Of a DNA stretch of 5,700 nucleotides, positions 5,635-5,700 are shown piece by piece (position 1 is the first letter of the stretch; each line of letters begins with the position of its first letter). A program made the translations under genes and the position numbers. Origin of the DNA: Opitutaceae bacterium (GTDB lineage: Bacteria > Verrucomicrobiota > Verrucomicrobiae > Opitutales > Opitutaceae); contig JAISAX010000853.1 in NCBI GenBank assembly GCA_031266495.1, positions 1 through 5,700 of the forward strand, written 5' to 3'. The notes beneath the pieces are model-generated. The model saw nothing but the letters and a program-made list of their open reading frames with translations, did not search any database and was not told the DNA's origin.

Positions 5635-5700
<66 letters not shown>

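Overview
The window reads as bacterial DNA of moderately high GC, most like a verrucomicrobium of the Opitutaceae type. This rests on three things. There is a type II pseudopilin-like protein with an H-X9-DG carboxy-terminal motif. A large sodium:solute symporter follows it directly. The intergenic DNA is packed with short palindromes of the kind that litter Verrucomicrobia, Planctomycetes and Lentisphaerae genomes. The taxonomic call is inference; no marker gene is present.

Layout: 1-110 is a short leader with a run of 17 C about 50 bases before the first gene. 111-773 (+) encodes the pseudopilin-like protein and 845-2848 (+) a 667-residue symporter of the SSS family, both complete. Facing them on the minus strand, only 21 bases past the symporter stop, is a two-gene unit: an AAA/ABC-type ATPase of the RloA (AAA_15/AAA_21) kind (4610-3342) overlapping an RloB-family gene (3349-2870). 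This is the layout of a phage-defence or abortive-infection pair. The RloB protein lacks the amino-terminal part that normally carries the CEGxxTE-like motif, so the pair may be decayed or unusual. Lines sampled by hand are lower in GC here than in the symporter, consistent with acquisition by transfer.

4611-5700 holds no convincing gene but is dense in structure. Two short pieces on the plus strand match consecutive parts of the 3' end of the intact symporter (codons 562-575 and 573-597). They overlap by exactly nine bases (CTCTTYGCC), and 359 bases of palindromic DNA lie between them. That is the signature of a small non-autonomous element inserted into a relic symporter gene with a 9-bp target duplication. 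The element is a composite: a 222-bp inverted-repeat unit of the widespread 'KDTK' palindrome type, then a 127-bp unit carrying two head-to-head REP-like copies. More REP-like hairpins follow (5229-5590), and the window ends in a run of 64 G that may be an assembly artefact or a real homopolymer.

How the parts relate: the pseudopilin-like gene and symporter probably form one envelope/uptake locus. The ATPase-RloB pair is a separate inserted module bracketed by an intact symporter and the remnant of a second copy in the same orientation, so recombination between symporter paralogues may have brought it in.
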